DNA from: DASRDZ01 sp035569495
Lineage (GTDB): Bacteria; Chloroflexota; Dormibacteria; Aeolococcales; Aeolococcaceae
Direction of reading: 5' to 3'
Length of the DNA stretch: 64,000 bases
Assembly (NCBI GenBank): GCA_035569495.1
Contig: DATMMX010000036.1
Span: 14,376-78,375, forward strand
The translations under genes were made by a program, and so were the position numbers. The first letter of the stretch is position 1. Every line of letters starts with the position of its first letter. This document shows positions 34,959 through 44,245 of this stretch, in pieces. The notes beneath the pieces are model-generated. The model had not been told where the DNA came from. It worked only from the letters and a program-made list of their open reading frames with translations, and did not search any database.

Positions 34959-37891
34959 CCCAGCTGGGCGATGCCCGCGTCCGCGACGTCGACGTCGACG
35001 CGCTCGACGGCACCGTCGCCGTGGCGGTGGCGCCGCGTTCCGCGGACGGCGGCGAGGTCGCTGCGGCGCCGTCCATGGTGCGCACCCTCGCCGCCGCAGC
35101 GCTGAGCACGGCGGCCGCGGCGTGGATGACCGGCGGCATCTTCCGCAGCGGCGCCGGGCGCGGGCTCGGGTTGCTGGGCATCGCCCTTGCCGTCGCGCTC
35201 ACCCTGCTGGGCTCGCGGCTGCGGCGGCCGACCGCGTTGCAGCTCCTGGTGATTCCCGCCGCCGTGGTGCTGGGCGCGCTGCTCGTCCTGCCCAGCACCG
35301 GCGGCAGCGCCACCATCCCCTCGCTGGTCGGCGACGCGCTGCGCGGCGGCGGCATCCTGCAGCCACCGATCGCGCTCGACCCGGGCTGGCGGCTGGTGCT
35401 GGTGGTGCTCTTCGCGGGCGTCTGCTCGGCGGCGACCACCCTGGCGCTGAGCCTCGAGCGGCCGATGCTCGCCGTCGCCCTGCCCGTCCCGGTGGTCGCC
35501 GTCGCCGCGCTGGTGCAGCCGCCGGGCGGCGAGCTGCTCTCCGTTGCGGGCGCGGTGGTGCTGCTCGCCGCGGCCCTGGCCATCGCCTATGGCGCCGACC
35601 TGTCGCGCGCCTCGTCGCTGGGCCTCGCCTTCGAGCGGGGACGGCTGCTGCGCGGCGCGGCGCTGGCGGCCGTCCTGGTGGTCGCCGTCTCCGGGCTCGG
35701 CCGGGTGGGCGTGCTCTTCCCCCAGTCGGACGCCACCCGCGTGGTCCCGCCCCAGCCGCCGCAGCCGCAGCCGCCCGGGCCGGACCGCGCCCTGTTCGCG
35801 GTGCACTTCGGCGGCGGCGCCGTCCTGCCCCTGCGCACCGGGGTTCTGGACGTGTACGACAGCAACTCGCAGCAGTGGCTGCTGCCGTCCTATGACACCT
35901 CGCGCATGCAGAGCGTCCGGCCGCCGGCCGCGCTGCCCGGCGCACCCAGCGGCGGCGGCGTGCACGTCGAGGTCACCATCCGCGACTTTCCCGGCCACGT
36001 CCTCCCCGCCGTGCCCGGCAGCAACCGCGTCGGTGGCACGTCCGACTCACTGCGCGTCGACTCGCGCACCGGGCAGATCGAGCTCTCCGACCAGCCCGCC
36101 TTCGCCGGGCTCTCGTACACCCTCGACGCGCCCTCGCTGCCGGCCGCCGGGCAGCTCATCGCCGCACCTGCGCCGCCGAGCGCGATGCGCGACTTCCTCG
36201 CCGTCCCGGCCGCGCCGCCCGCGATCGCGGCGCTGCTGGCGCGCGCACCCGCGGACGGCTTCGACCGCATGCAAGCCCTGCGCAAGGCGCTGTTCGCCAA
36301 GGTGGTCGCCGCGGGCGGCGGCGCCCCGGCGCCGGTGCCACCCCAGCGCGTCGTCGAGATGTTGAACGGTGGCAGGGCCAATCCCTTCGAGATCACCGCG
36401 GCCGAGGCGATGCTGGCGCGCTGGGCGGGCGTGCCCGCGCGCATCGCCTTCGGATACCAGCCGCCGGCGTCGGGCGGCACGTACGAGGTGCACCCGCACG
36501 ACGGCGCCGCCTGGCTGGAGGCGTGGTTCCAGGGATACGGCTGGCTGCCCATCCTTGGCGTGCCGCCGCGCGCCCAGCCCACCTTCGACCACAGCCGCGC
36601 CAGCAGCGACGCGAGCATCGCGCCGTCCGACAAGCTGGGCCTGGTCGTCTACGTGCCGGTGCAGGAGCGCACCTCGCTGGCGCCGTACGAGGTGGCGCGC
36701 TGGTGGCTGGTGCGCGCCATTCCCTTCGCGGCGCTGGCCCTGCTGCTGGTGCTCGCCTATCCGATGCTGCTCAAGCGACTCCGCGCGGCGCGGCGCACGC
36801 GCTGGGCGCTGCGGCGCGGTCCGGCGGCGCGCATCGCCGTCGCGTACGCCGAGTTCCGTGACGCCATGGGTGACCTGGCCGTCGGCGACCCGGTGCTGAC
36901 GCCGCTGCGTTTCCTGGGCGAGATCGAGCCCGACGACGAGCACGCCGAGCTGGCCTGGCTGGTGACCCGCGCACTCTGGGGCGACCTGCGCCGCGACCTG
37001 CGCGCGAGCGACGCGGACGCCGCGGAGACGCTGGCGCGGTCGGTGCGGCGGCGCGTGCTGCGCGCCCAGTCGCCGCTCAGCCGGGCGCTCGCCGCCATGG
37101 CGCGCACCTCGCTGCGGCGGCCGTACAGCGACGAGGTCCCCAATCTCTGGCCACAGATCCGGGTGGCGCGGCGCGGCCGGGGCGTCGCGCGTCCCCGCGG
37201 CACCATGCTGCGCCGCCGCGCCGCCGCCGCCGCGACCCTGCTGCTGGTCCTGGTCGCCGTCAGCGCGCTGATGCCGCCGCCCGGCGCGACCGTTCCCACC
37301 GCGGCGCACAGCACCAGCGCGCGCGACGACGCCGTGCTCGACGCGCTGGTGCCACCCGCGGTGGGCCCGCTGCTGCTGCGCCGCCAGACCTCGGTGGAAG
37401 GCGCGTTCCGCAACGCCGGGTCCGACGCACTGGTCACCGCCGGACACGTCTACACCGTGCACAACGGCGACGTCATCGAGGGGTCGGTGCAGGTGTCGCT
37501 GCTCCGTGCCGACCTCGACCGCGCCTCGGCCGACGTCGTCGACCAGCTTCGCCAGCGCCTGGGCAGCGGCAACTTCACCGACATGGTCGAGCGCATCCCT
37601 CTCGACGACGGCGCATGCGCGTGCCCCGGGCGATACACCGAGGTCAGCGTCAAGGACGAGACGCTGCGCTTCCAGCAGCGCATCTGGGTCTCGGTGCAGC
37701 CCGACCAGCGCGTCTACTTCTGGTTCCCGCCGCAACCGCGCACCCTCGAAGTCGTGGTGCTGCGCGCCCAGTTCCCGCCCCTCACCGCCGACGAGCTCGT
37801 GCTGACCATGAGCGACCGCGAGCACGGGGCCCCGCTGGTGGCGCTGCCCGTGCCACCGATCGCCGCCGAGCTGCCCGGAGCCGCGCAGTGA
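34955..37891 (+). CDS. TgpA-like membrane transglutaminase homologue, catalytic triad lost
   Basis: 978 residues. Five or six N-terminal membrane helices, then an extracytoplasmic transglutaminase-like domain (about 440-545), another helix, a cytoplasmic segment, and a C-terminal helix with a 190-residue extra domain (about 750-978) I do not recognise. In active relatives the motifs are GxCxxFA, HAWxE and GWxxxDPT. Here the matching stretches read GRANPF, AAWLE and GWLPILGVP: Cys, His and Asp are replaced by Ala475, Ala518 and Leu534. The fold markers WAGVPARIAFGY and FQGYGW remain, so it is a probable pseudoenzyme. Coupled by ATGA to the DUF58 gene. Confidence 0.88.
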   Translation: MTQLGDARVRDVDVDALDGTVAVAVAPRSADGGEVAAAPSMVRTLAAAALSTAAAAWMTGGIFRSGAGRGLGLLGIALAVALTLLGSRLRRPTALQLLVIPAAVVLGALLVLPSTGGSATIPSLVGDALRGGGILQPPIALDPGWRLVLVVLFAGVCSAATTLALSLERPMLAVALPVPVVAVAALVQPPGGELLSVAGAVVLLAAALAIAYGADLSRASSLGLAFERGRLLRGAALAAVLVVAVSGLGRVGVLFPQSDATRVVPPQPPQPQPPGPDRALFAVHFGGGAVLPLRTGVLDVYDSNSQQWLLPSYDTSRMQSVRPPAALPGAPSGGGVHVEVTIRDFPGHVLPAVPGSNRVGGTSDSLRVDSRTGQIELSDQPAFAGLSYTLDAPSLPAAGQLIAAPAPPSAMRDFLAVPAAPPAIAALLARAPADGFDRMQALRKALFAKVVAAGGGAPAPVPPQRVVEMLNGGRANPFEITAAEAMLARWAGVPARIAFGYQPPASGGTYEVHPHDGAAWLEAWFQGYGWLPILGVPPRAQPTFDHSRASSDASIAPSDKLGLVVYVPVQERTSLAPYEVARWWLVRAIPFAALALLLVLAYPMLLKRLRAARRTRWALRRGPAARIAVAYAEFRDAMGDLAVGDPVLTPLRFLGEIEPDDEHAELAWLVTRALWGDLRRDLRASDADAAETLARSVRRRVLRAQSPLSRALAAMARTSLRRPYSDEVPNLWPQIRVARRGRGVARPRGTMLRRRAAAAATLLLVLVAVSALMPPPGATVPTAAHSTSARDDAVLDALVPPAVGPLLLRRQTSVEGAFRNAGSDALVTAGHVYTVHNGDVIEGSVQVSLLRADLDRASADVVDQLRQRLGSGNFTDMVERIPLDDGACACPGRYTEVSVKDETLRFQQRIWVSVQPDQRVYFWFPPQPRTLEVVVLRAQFPPLTADELVLTMSDREHGAPLVALPVPPIAAELPGAAQ

Positions 37892-38916
37892 TGCTTCACC
37901 GCAGGCGCGCCTGCGTGGTGCTCGCCGCGCTGTCGCTCACCGCCTGCGGGCCCGCGGCGCCGTTCCGCCTGGCGGTGCACGCCGTCCCGGGCGACGTCGA
38001 GTACGGCGCCCAGACGCAGCAGCAGGCGCAGCCCGGCGTCGCCGCCGGACCGCCCGCCGCCCCGCTGCCCCCCGGCGCGCCGCCGCTCATCTACGGCGCC
38101 CCCTCCCCCGCCCCGCCGGTCACGTTCGCGCCAACCCCGGCCGCTACTCCGGCGAGCCTCTGCCCCACCGCGCCCGTCGACGCCGTGGCGGCGATCGCCG
38201 CCGACCCGTCCGCCTCGACGCCGCCCGCCGCCGCGACCTACCCGTGGCGCGAGCACGGCTCCTACCAGCTCGGCGGTGCCGCGGCGCGCCAGTTCCCGCC
38301 AACCCTGACCCATACCGTCGCCAACGTCAGCGCCCCCGACGCGACCACCGGCAGCTACACCTTCGACGTGGGCACCACCGCGGGCGGCCTCACCGGCCTG
38401 CAGCAGGTCACCAGCAGCTACCAGGTGATCCCGCCGCCGCAGGGCACCACCGACGTGCAGGGGGTCAACACCTCGAAGGCCGCGGGCCTGTACCTCACCG
38501 CCATGGTCGTCAGGGACGCCAACCTGCCCAGCGCCCGTGTCGCCAGGTTCGCGCCGCCGATCCTGCTCATGCAGTTCCCCGGCACCGACCTGCCGAGCTG
38601 GACCACCACCGGCACCGACAGTGCCAGCGGGACCACCATCGAGCTCAGCGCCGCGGTCACCAGGCGCGTCTCGGTGGACGCCTGCGGCACCGTGGTCGAC
38701 GCCTGGGAGGTCAGCGCCAGTGGCACCCTGGTCGGGCCCGACCAGAACCTCACCCTCAACCACCTCACCTACGACGTGGCCACCCAGTACGGCGGCCTGA
38801 TCGTCGCCGAGTCGGACGACGTCAGCGGCACCGAGACGAGCGGCACCACGATGCAGAGCATCGCCGCGACGGTCAGCGCAACCACGTCCACCGTGCCGCA
38901 GGCGAGGGCGCACTGA
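37891..38916 (+). CDS. Lipoprotein of unknown function
   Basis: 341 residues with a lipoprotein signal (RRRACVVLAALSLTACGPA), a Gln/Pro/Ala-rich linker of about 100 residues, then a beta-strand-rich domain rich in Thr/Ser/Val (THTVANVSAPDATTGSYTFDVG ... LTLNHLTYDVATQYGG). I do not recognise a family. Two Cys residues beyond the lipobox may pair. The ATG shares its A with the preceding TGA, and the next gene overlaps in the same way (ATG A at 38916), so it belongs to the Liv/MoxR operon. Its position between transglutaminase homologue and binding protein suggests a cell-surface role with them. Confidence 0.72.
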   Translation: MLHRRRACVVLAALSLTACGPAAPFRLAVHAVPGDVEYGAQTQQQAQPGVAAGPPAAPLPPGAPPLIYGAPSPAPPVTFAPTPAATPASLCPTAPVDAVAAIAADPSASTPPAAATYPWREHGSYQLGGAAARQFPPTLTHTVANVSAPDATTGSYTFDVGTTAGGLTGLQQVTSSYQVIPPPQGTTDVQGVNTSKAAGLYLTAMVVRDANLPSARVARFAPPILLMQFPGTDLPSWTTTGTDSASGTTIELSAAVTRRVSVDACGTVVDAWEVSASGTLVGPDQNLTLNHLTYDVATQYGGLIVAESDDVSGTETSGTTMQSIAATVSATTSTVPQARAH

Positions 38917-40625
38917 TGGCCCAGCAGCCGCAGCGACCGCCGCGCGCCGTCGCGCTCGCCAACGGCGGCGTCGCCGCCTCGATCCTGGTGGTGGTCGCCG
39001 CCTTCGGCGTGGCGGTCAGCCAGTCGCGGCCGCCGAGCATCGCCGCCTTCGCGCCCGACGTGCAGCAGCACGCGCAGCAGAAGGGGCTGCAGGGACAGGA
39101 GGGCGCCAACGCGCTGGGGGCCGCGGGCGGTGGCACGCCGACACCGGCACCCTCGCCCACGCCGTCGCCCGCCAGGGCCGGCGCCAACGCAACCCCGACG
39201 CCCAACCCGAACGCCGGCCGCCCCGCCCTGGTGCGCTGCTACGGGTCGCCGCCGCGGCAGACCGAGGACCCCCAGTCGCCACCGTGCAAGCAGTCCTTCC
39301 AGGGCGACAACGGCGGCGCCACCTACCCGGGCGTCACCCGCGACACCATCTACGTCGCCTGGCCGTACTTCGACAAGGGGCTCCCGCCGCCCGACAACCA
39401 CCAGGTGGTCATCGACCTGCAGAACTACTTCAACGCCCACTTCCAGCTCTACGGTCGCCAGATCAAGCTGGTGGAGAGGCCGCCCACCAACACCGCCTTC
39501 GCCCAGGACACCGCTCAGCAGCAGTACTCCGACGCGGACTACATCGCCACCCAGGCCAACCCCAGCGGGGGCATCTTCGCCTCGATCGGCTACGCGCCCG
39601 AGGGCGGCACCGCCTACTACTTCAACGACCGGCTGGCCACCCACGGCATCCTCAGCATCTCGTCGGCCGCACTGCTGCGCACCGAGGCGCAGCTGGCCGC
39701 CAGCGTCTACACCTGGAACACCGTGCCCGGGTACGACAAGGTCGAGGCCAACCTGGGCAACCTCTACTGCCACCAGCTCAAGGGCGGCGCACCGAGCTAC
39801 GCCGGTCCGCCGACGCCCCCGGCGACCGCGTGGGGCCCGCGCAAGATCGCCGTGTACTACGAGACCACCACCGACAACGTGGCCATCGACCCGCAGCCGC
39901 TGGTCAGCACCCTGAGCGCCTGCGGCGTGCAGGTCACCGCGCAGGCGCTGGGCAGCGACAGCGCCAGCAACACCGCCGCGGTCAACCAGATGCAGCAGAA
40001 CGCTGACACCACCGTCGCCTGCCTGTGTGCACCGGGCCAGCTCAACACGCTGATGAGCTCCGCCTCCAACCAGGCGTACTTCCCCGAGTGGCTGGTCAGC
40101 AACGAGCAGTTCCTCACATACGACAAAGGCGCGCAGGGATACCCCGCTTCAGAGCAGCCACACGTCATCGGCATCGACTTCAACAACGAGGTGCTCGACC
40201 CGCAGAACCAGTTCTGGTATCGCGCCGTCCGGGAGATGGACAGTGGCGCCACCTACGCGCAGACCAGCCAGAACATCTACAGCTACTACCGCTACGAGGA
40301 ATTGCTCCTGCTCGCCTCGGGCATCCAGCAGGCCGGTCCCGACCTCACCCCCCAGTCCTTCCAGCAGGGCCTGTACGCCACCCAGTTCAGCAACGTGGGC
40401 CACGGCGCGGCGCCCTACTACCAGGCGGCGGTGAGCTTCGGCCCCGGCGACCACTCCTTCTACGACGACGCCGCGGCGGTGTGGTTCGACCCCTCGGGCA
40501 ACAGCTACACCACCGACCAGGGCAACCCCGGCACCTACTGCTACTCGCACCTGGGCGACCGTTCAGCCGACTGGACGCGCCCCTCGCCGGACTTCCGCCA
40601 GGGTCAGACCTGCCGGGGTGGGTGA
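38916..40625 (+). CDS. LivJ-like (Peripla_BP_6) substrate-binding protein
   Basis: 569 residues. An N-terminal membrane anchor (GGVAASILVVVAAFGVAVSQ) without lipobox, a long Thr/Pro/Ala linker, then a type I periplasmic binding fold: YPGVTRDTIYVAWPYFDKG, FNAHFQLYGRQIKLVERPPTN, PSGGIFASIGY and the inter-lobe segment KIAVYYETTTDN. Six or more Cys suggest disulfides, unusual for LivJ. It is the last gene of the overlapping operon whose first genes encode the LivHM and MFS-LivFG proteins, so it is very likely the receptor for that transporter. Ligand unknown; the loop composition gives no safe hint. Confidence 0.82.
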   Translation: MAQQPQRPPRAVALANGGVAASILVVVAAFGVAVSQSRPPSIAAFAPDVQQHAQQKGLQGQEGANALGAAGGGTPTPAPSPTPSPARAGANATPTPNPNAGRPALVRCYGSPPRQTEDPQSPPCKQSFQGDNGGATYPGVTRDTIYVAWPYFDKGLPPPDNHQVVIDLQNYFNAHFQLYGRQIKLVERPPTNTAFAQDTAQQQYSDADYIATQANPSGGIFASIGYAPEGGTAYYFNDRLATHGILSISSAALLRTEAQLAASVYTWNTVPGYDKVEANLGNLYCHQLKGGAPSYAGPPTPPATAWGPRKIAVYYETTTDNVAIDPQPLVSTLSACGVQVTAQALGSDSASNTAAVNQMQQNADTTVACLCAPGQLNTLMSSASNQAYFPEWLVSNEQFLTYDKGAQGYPASEQPHVIGIDFNNEVLDPQNQFWYRAVREMDSGATYAQTSQNIYSYYRYEELLLLASGIQQAGPDLTPQSFQQGLYATQFSNVGHGAAPYYQAAVSFGPGDHSFYDDAAAVWFDPSGNSYTTDQGNPGTYCYSHLGDRSADWTRPSPDFRQGQTCRGG

Positions 40626-40777
40626 TTCGTCACACGCCCTTTGAGCGTGGCGTCGCGGCGGCGTGCGTCGCCCGTCGTCGGTCCGTGACCACGACGCGAA
40701 CGAGCGGTGAAGGGCCGGGCCGTACGGTTGCAGGGCTCCGATACAACCGCACTCAACGCGGCGGAAGCTCCGGAACC

Positions 40778-40788
40778 AAAGGAGGTGA
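40778..40788 (+). promoter_or_regulatory. Perfect Shine-Dalgarno of the Flp pilin gene
   Basis: AAAGGAGGTGA, fully complementary to the 16S 3' end, GGAGG ending 10 nt before the ATG. It stands out in a window where many genes have none and implies very high translation. Confidence 0.85.
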
Positions 40789-40795
40789 AACCCAA

Positions 40796-40987
40796 ATGCT
40801 GAGCAACCTTTATCTGCGTCTGCGTGAGGCTCTGGCCCGCGCCCAGGAGCGTGAGGAAGGCCAGGGCATGGTCGAGTACGCGCTTATCCTCGTCCTCATC
40901 GCCATCGTGGTCATCGTCATCCTGACCGTGGTGGGCAAGCAGGTCAACAACGTCTTCTCGAACATCAGCAACGGCCTGAACCAGTAG
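40796..40987 (+). CDS. Flp/Fap-type pilin subunit
   Basis: 63-residue type IVb prepilin. The leader has 22 residues and the processing site is EEG22|Q23GMVEYALIL, with Glu at mature position 5 and Tyr at 6, as in Flp pilins; a 20-residue hydrophobic helix and a short polar end (KQVNNVFSNISNGLNQ) follow. Cut by a TadV-type prepilin peptidase and assembled by a Tad machine, none of whose genes are in this window. It is monocistronic: 170 nt from the preceding gene, own strong ribosome site and own terminator. Pilin genes lying apart from tad loci are known in other phyla. Confidence 0.93.
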   Translation: MLSNLYLRLREALARAQEREEGQGMVEYALILVLIAIVVIVILTVVGKQVNNVFSNISNGLNQ

Positions 40988-41007
40988 GTTCGGCTCTTGC
41001 CGAGACG

Positions 41008-41041
41008 AAGGGCGGCGCCGGGAAACCGGCGCCGCCCTTTT
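41008..41041 (+). terminator. Rho-independent terminator of the pilin gene
   Basis: 12-bp perfect stem GGGCGGCGCCGG / CCGGCGCCGCCC (41010-41021, 41026-41037) with a GAAA tetraloop, followed by TTTT. It is the only textbook intrinsic terminator I see in the window. Confidence 0.92.
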
Positions 41042-41044
41042 CGT

Positions 41045-41050
41045 TATGCT
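41045..41050 (+). promoter_or_regulatory. Putative -10 box of leaderless aldo/keto reductase gene
   Basis: TATGCT, directly after the pilin terminator and 7 nt before the ATG at 41058. Confidence 0.5.
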
Positions 41051-41057
41051 CGGATGC

Positions 41058-42026
<969 letters not shown>

Positions 42027-42027
42027 G

Positions 42028-43746
42028 TCAGTGCCCCAGCGCCGTGGCCACGGCGCGGCCGGCCAGCAGCAGCACGCTGACCACCAGGTAGGCGCGCAGG
42101 GCGAGCATGCCCACCAGCCGCCCCGTGCTCCACACCGGACGGCGCAGCTCGGTGAGCGGCGGGGTGCGCCAGAAGGAGCGCTCGTCCTCGAGTGGTGCGA
42201 GGTCGCGTCCGCGTGGCGGGATGACGACCACGTGGCTCGGGCGCAGCAGGGCGAGGTGCGGAGTTGCTGCCGGGTCTGTCAACAACAGGCGGGCCGAGCG
42301 GCGGCGGCGCAGCGCGCCGGAGACGCCCACGGCCAGCAGTCCCGCGGCCGCCACCCCGCTGAGCACCGCGCCCACGGTCACCGCGGGCGCGCGGGGGTAC
42401 AGCGCGGTCACCACCAGCATGCCCGAGAGGGCGAGCAGGGCAGCGAGCATGGTGGCCACGGTCGCGTTGAGCCAGCGCCCGTTGGCCCACGGCCCCAGCA
42501 CCGCGGTGTCGTTGCAGAGCAGCAGCATGAACACGGTGGCGCTGGGCAGCAGCAGCCCGGCGAGCACCTGCACCGCCGCGGTGGTGAAGCCGAGCGGCAC
42601 TCCGGGCAGCAGCACCACCCCCGCGGTGGCCGCGATCACCAGCGTCGACACCAGGTAGAACACCGGCGCCTGCCGCGGGGTGCGGTGCAGCGAGTGGCGC
42701 GCGCCGCTGACGTCGCCGATGGCGTACGAGGTGGCCATGGCCACCGCCGCCGCCCCCAGCAGGGCGCCGTCGAAGAGCAGCACGGCGAGCAGGTTGCCGA
42801 ACACCGGGCCGGCGTGGGCGCCGACGCCGTTGAGCACGCCGCCCATGTCGAACTCGGCGCGCACCGTGCCGGGTCCGCCACCGCTCGCCGCCGCGCTCAC
42901 CACCATCACCGCGGCCGCGCCGCCGAGCATCAGCACCGTGCCCACCGCGGTGTCGAGCCGCGCGTACGACATCCAGCGCGGCGTGATCCGCTTGTCGACC
43001 ACCGCCGACTGCTGGAAGAAGAGCTGCCAGGGGGCCACCGTGGTGCCCATCAGGGCGACGATGAGCAGCACCGTCGGCTGCACCTCGGGCATCTGCATGG
43101 TGGCGCCACCACCGGCGACGGCGGCCGGGTGGGCGAAGAGCAGCAGCGGCACCAGGGCGACGTCGAGCGCCACCAGCATGTACATCACCCGCTCCCAGCG
43201 CTGGAAGCCGCCGCCCAGGGTGGCGGCGATGAGCAGCAGCGCGGCCACCGCCACCGCCGGCCGGGCCGGGATGCCGACGTGCTCGGCGGCGATGCGCACG
43301 CCGATGAACTCGGTGACCAGGGTGAGCACGTTGAGCAGCAGCAGGTCGCCGAGCGAGAAGGCCCCCCAGAGCCTGCCGAAGCGCTCGAAGATCAGCCGGG
43401 CGTGGCCTACCCCGGTGACCGTGCCCAGCCGCGCGGCCATCTCCTGGTTGAGGAAGAGCACCGCGCCGAGTGGAATCAATAGCCAGAGAAGCCGCGTCCC
43501 CTGCTCCTGCCCGGCCTGCGCGTAGGTGGCCACGCCGCCGGCGTCGTTGTCGGCAACCAGGGCCAGAACTCCGGGGCCCATCACCGTAGCCAGCACCCGC
43601 AGGCGGCGCCGCCCCGTGCGGGGCAGCCAGAGCTGGCGCCAGCGCACCGTGCCGAAGGCGCCGCGGATGTCGCCCAGGTGGGCGTCGTCGATCACCGCCG
43701 AATCGAGGGGCTGCTCGTCGAGCTGATGGGGCACGCGACGCACCAC
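42028..43746 (-). CDS. Nramp-related divalent metal transporter with non-canonical motifs
   Basis: 572 residues, about 11-12 membrane helices. The Nramp fold is clear, but the metal-site motifs differ: helix 1 has VADNDAGGVATY in place of the DPGN motif, and helix 6 has GTTVAPWQLFF in place of the MPH motif. Residues downstream (KRITPRWMSYARLDTAVG) fit the family. Such variants have other or unknown substrate choice. The N-terminus is about 45 residues longer than usual; a GTG at 43746 starts it, and an internal GTG/ATG is possible. Divergent from the ArsR gene with a 42-nt gap, which suggests metal-controlled expression. Confidence 0.85.
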   Translation of the reverse strand: MVRRVPHQLDEQPLDSAVIDDAHLGDIRGAFGTVRWRQLWLPRTGRRRLRVLATVMGPGVLALVADNDAGGVATYAQAGQEQGTRLLWLLIPLGAVLFLNQEMAARLGTVTGVGHARLIFERFGRLWGAFSLGDLLLLNVLTLVTEFIGVRIAAEHVGIPARPAVAVAALLLIAATLGGGFQRWERVMYMLVALDVALVPLLLFAHPAAVAGGGATMQMPEVQPTVLLIVALMGTTVAPWQLFFQQSAVVDKRITPRWMSYARLDTAVGTVLMLGGAAAVMVVSAAASGGGPGTVRAEFDMGGVLNGVGAHAGPVFGNLLAVLLFDGALLGAAAVAMATSYAIGDVSGARHSLHRTPRQAPVFYLVSTLVIAATAGVVLLPGVPLGFTTAAVQVLAGLLLPSATVFMLLLCNDTAVLGPWANGRWLNATVATMLAALLALSGMLVVTALYPRAPAVTVGAVLSGVAAAGLLAVGVSGALRRRRSARLLLTDPAATPHLALLRPSHVVVIPPRGRDLAPLEDERSFWRTPPLTELRRPVWSTGRLVGMLALRAYLVVSVLLLAGRAVATALGH

Positions 43747-43774
43747 ATTGCCACGAAATCCGGTCGGCGTGCCC

Positions 43775-43780
43775 TATGCT
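43775..43780 (+). promoter_or_regulatory. Putative -10 box of leaderless arsR-type gene
   Basis: TATGCT, 8 nt before the ATG at 43789. Confidence 0.5.
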
Positions 43781-43788
43781 TTGGCCGC

Positions 43789-44226
43789 ATGGCAGCTCTA
43801 CCAGGGCGACGCACGCCCGACCGTCCGACCGGAGCGCTGGCGCGGCGCTCCATCCACGTCAGCGACGTGCGGCGGGCACGCGAGCTGATCGCCGGCGTCG
43901 ACCACGAGTCGGTCGCCGACTTCTTCGCCGCCCTCGCCGACCCCAATCGCCTGCGCATCGTCCACGTCCTGCTCCAGCAGGAGATGTGCACCAGCGATCT
44001 TGCGGTCACCCTGTCGATCGGCGAGCCGCTGGTGTCACAGCACCTGCGCGTGCTGCGCGACCTCGACCTGGTCGAGTCGCGGCGCGCCGGGCGGGTCGTG
44101 TACTACAGCGCGCGCAGCCGCGACGTCGGCCGGGTGCTGGGCACGGCGCTGCGCCTGCAGGGCGCCGAGGCCGACGCCAGGCTGGGACGTCCCACCGGCG
44201 CGGGACGCCGCGAGGCGACCGCCTAG
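43789..44226 (+). CDS. ArsR/SmtB family regulator
   Basis: 145-residue winged-helix repressor. The core ADFFAALADPNRLRIVHVLLQQEMCTSDLAVTLSIGEPLVSQHLRVLRDLDLVESRRAGRVVYYSAR is standard. A single Cys sits in EMCTSDLA where the alpha-3 metal site ELCVCDL lies in relatives, so a full Cys2 site is absent; ligand may be metal through other residues. A 30-residue N-terminal extension (RRSIHVSDVRRARELI) contains His and Asp that could serve as ligands. It faces the Nramp-like gene, its likely target. Confidence 0.9.
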   Translation: MAALPGRRTPDRPTGALARRSIHVSDVRRARELIAGVDHESVADFFAALADPNRLRIVHVLLQQEMCTSDLAVTLSIGEPLVSQHLRVLRDLDLVESRRAGRVVYYSARSRDVGRVLGTALRLQGAEADARLGRPTGAGRREATA

Positions 44227-44245
44227 ACCGTCGAGGCCCAGGCGG

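Noticed and set aside
40740..40746. GATACAA as -10 box of the pilin gene
   Set aside because: No -35 at a fitting distance, and the remaining distance to the Shine-Dalgarno allows other choices; not strong enough to annotate.
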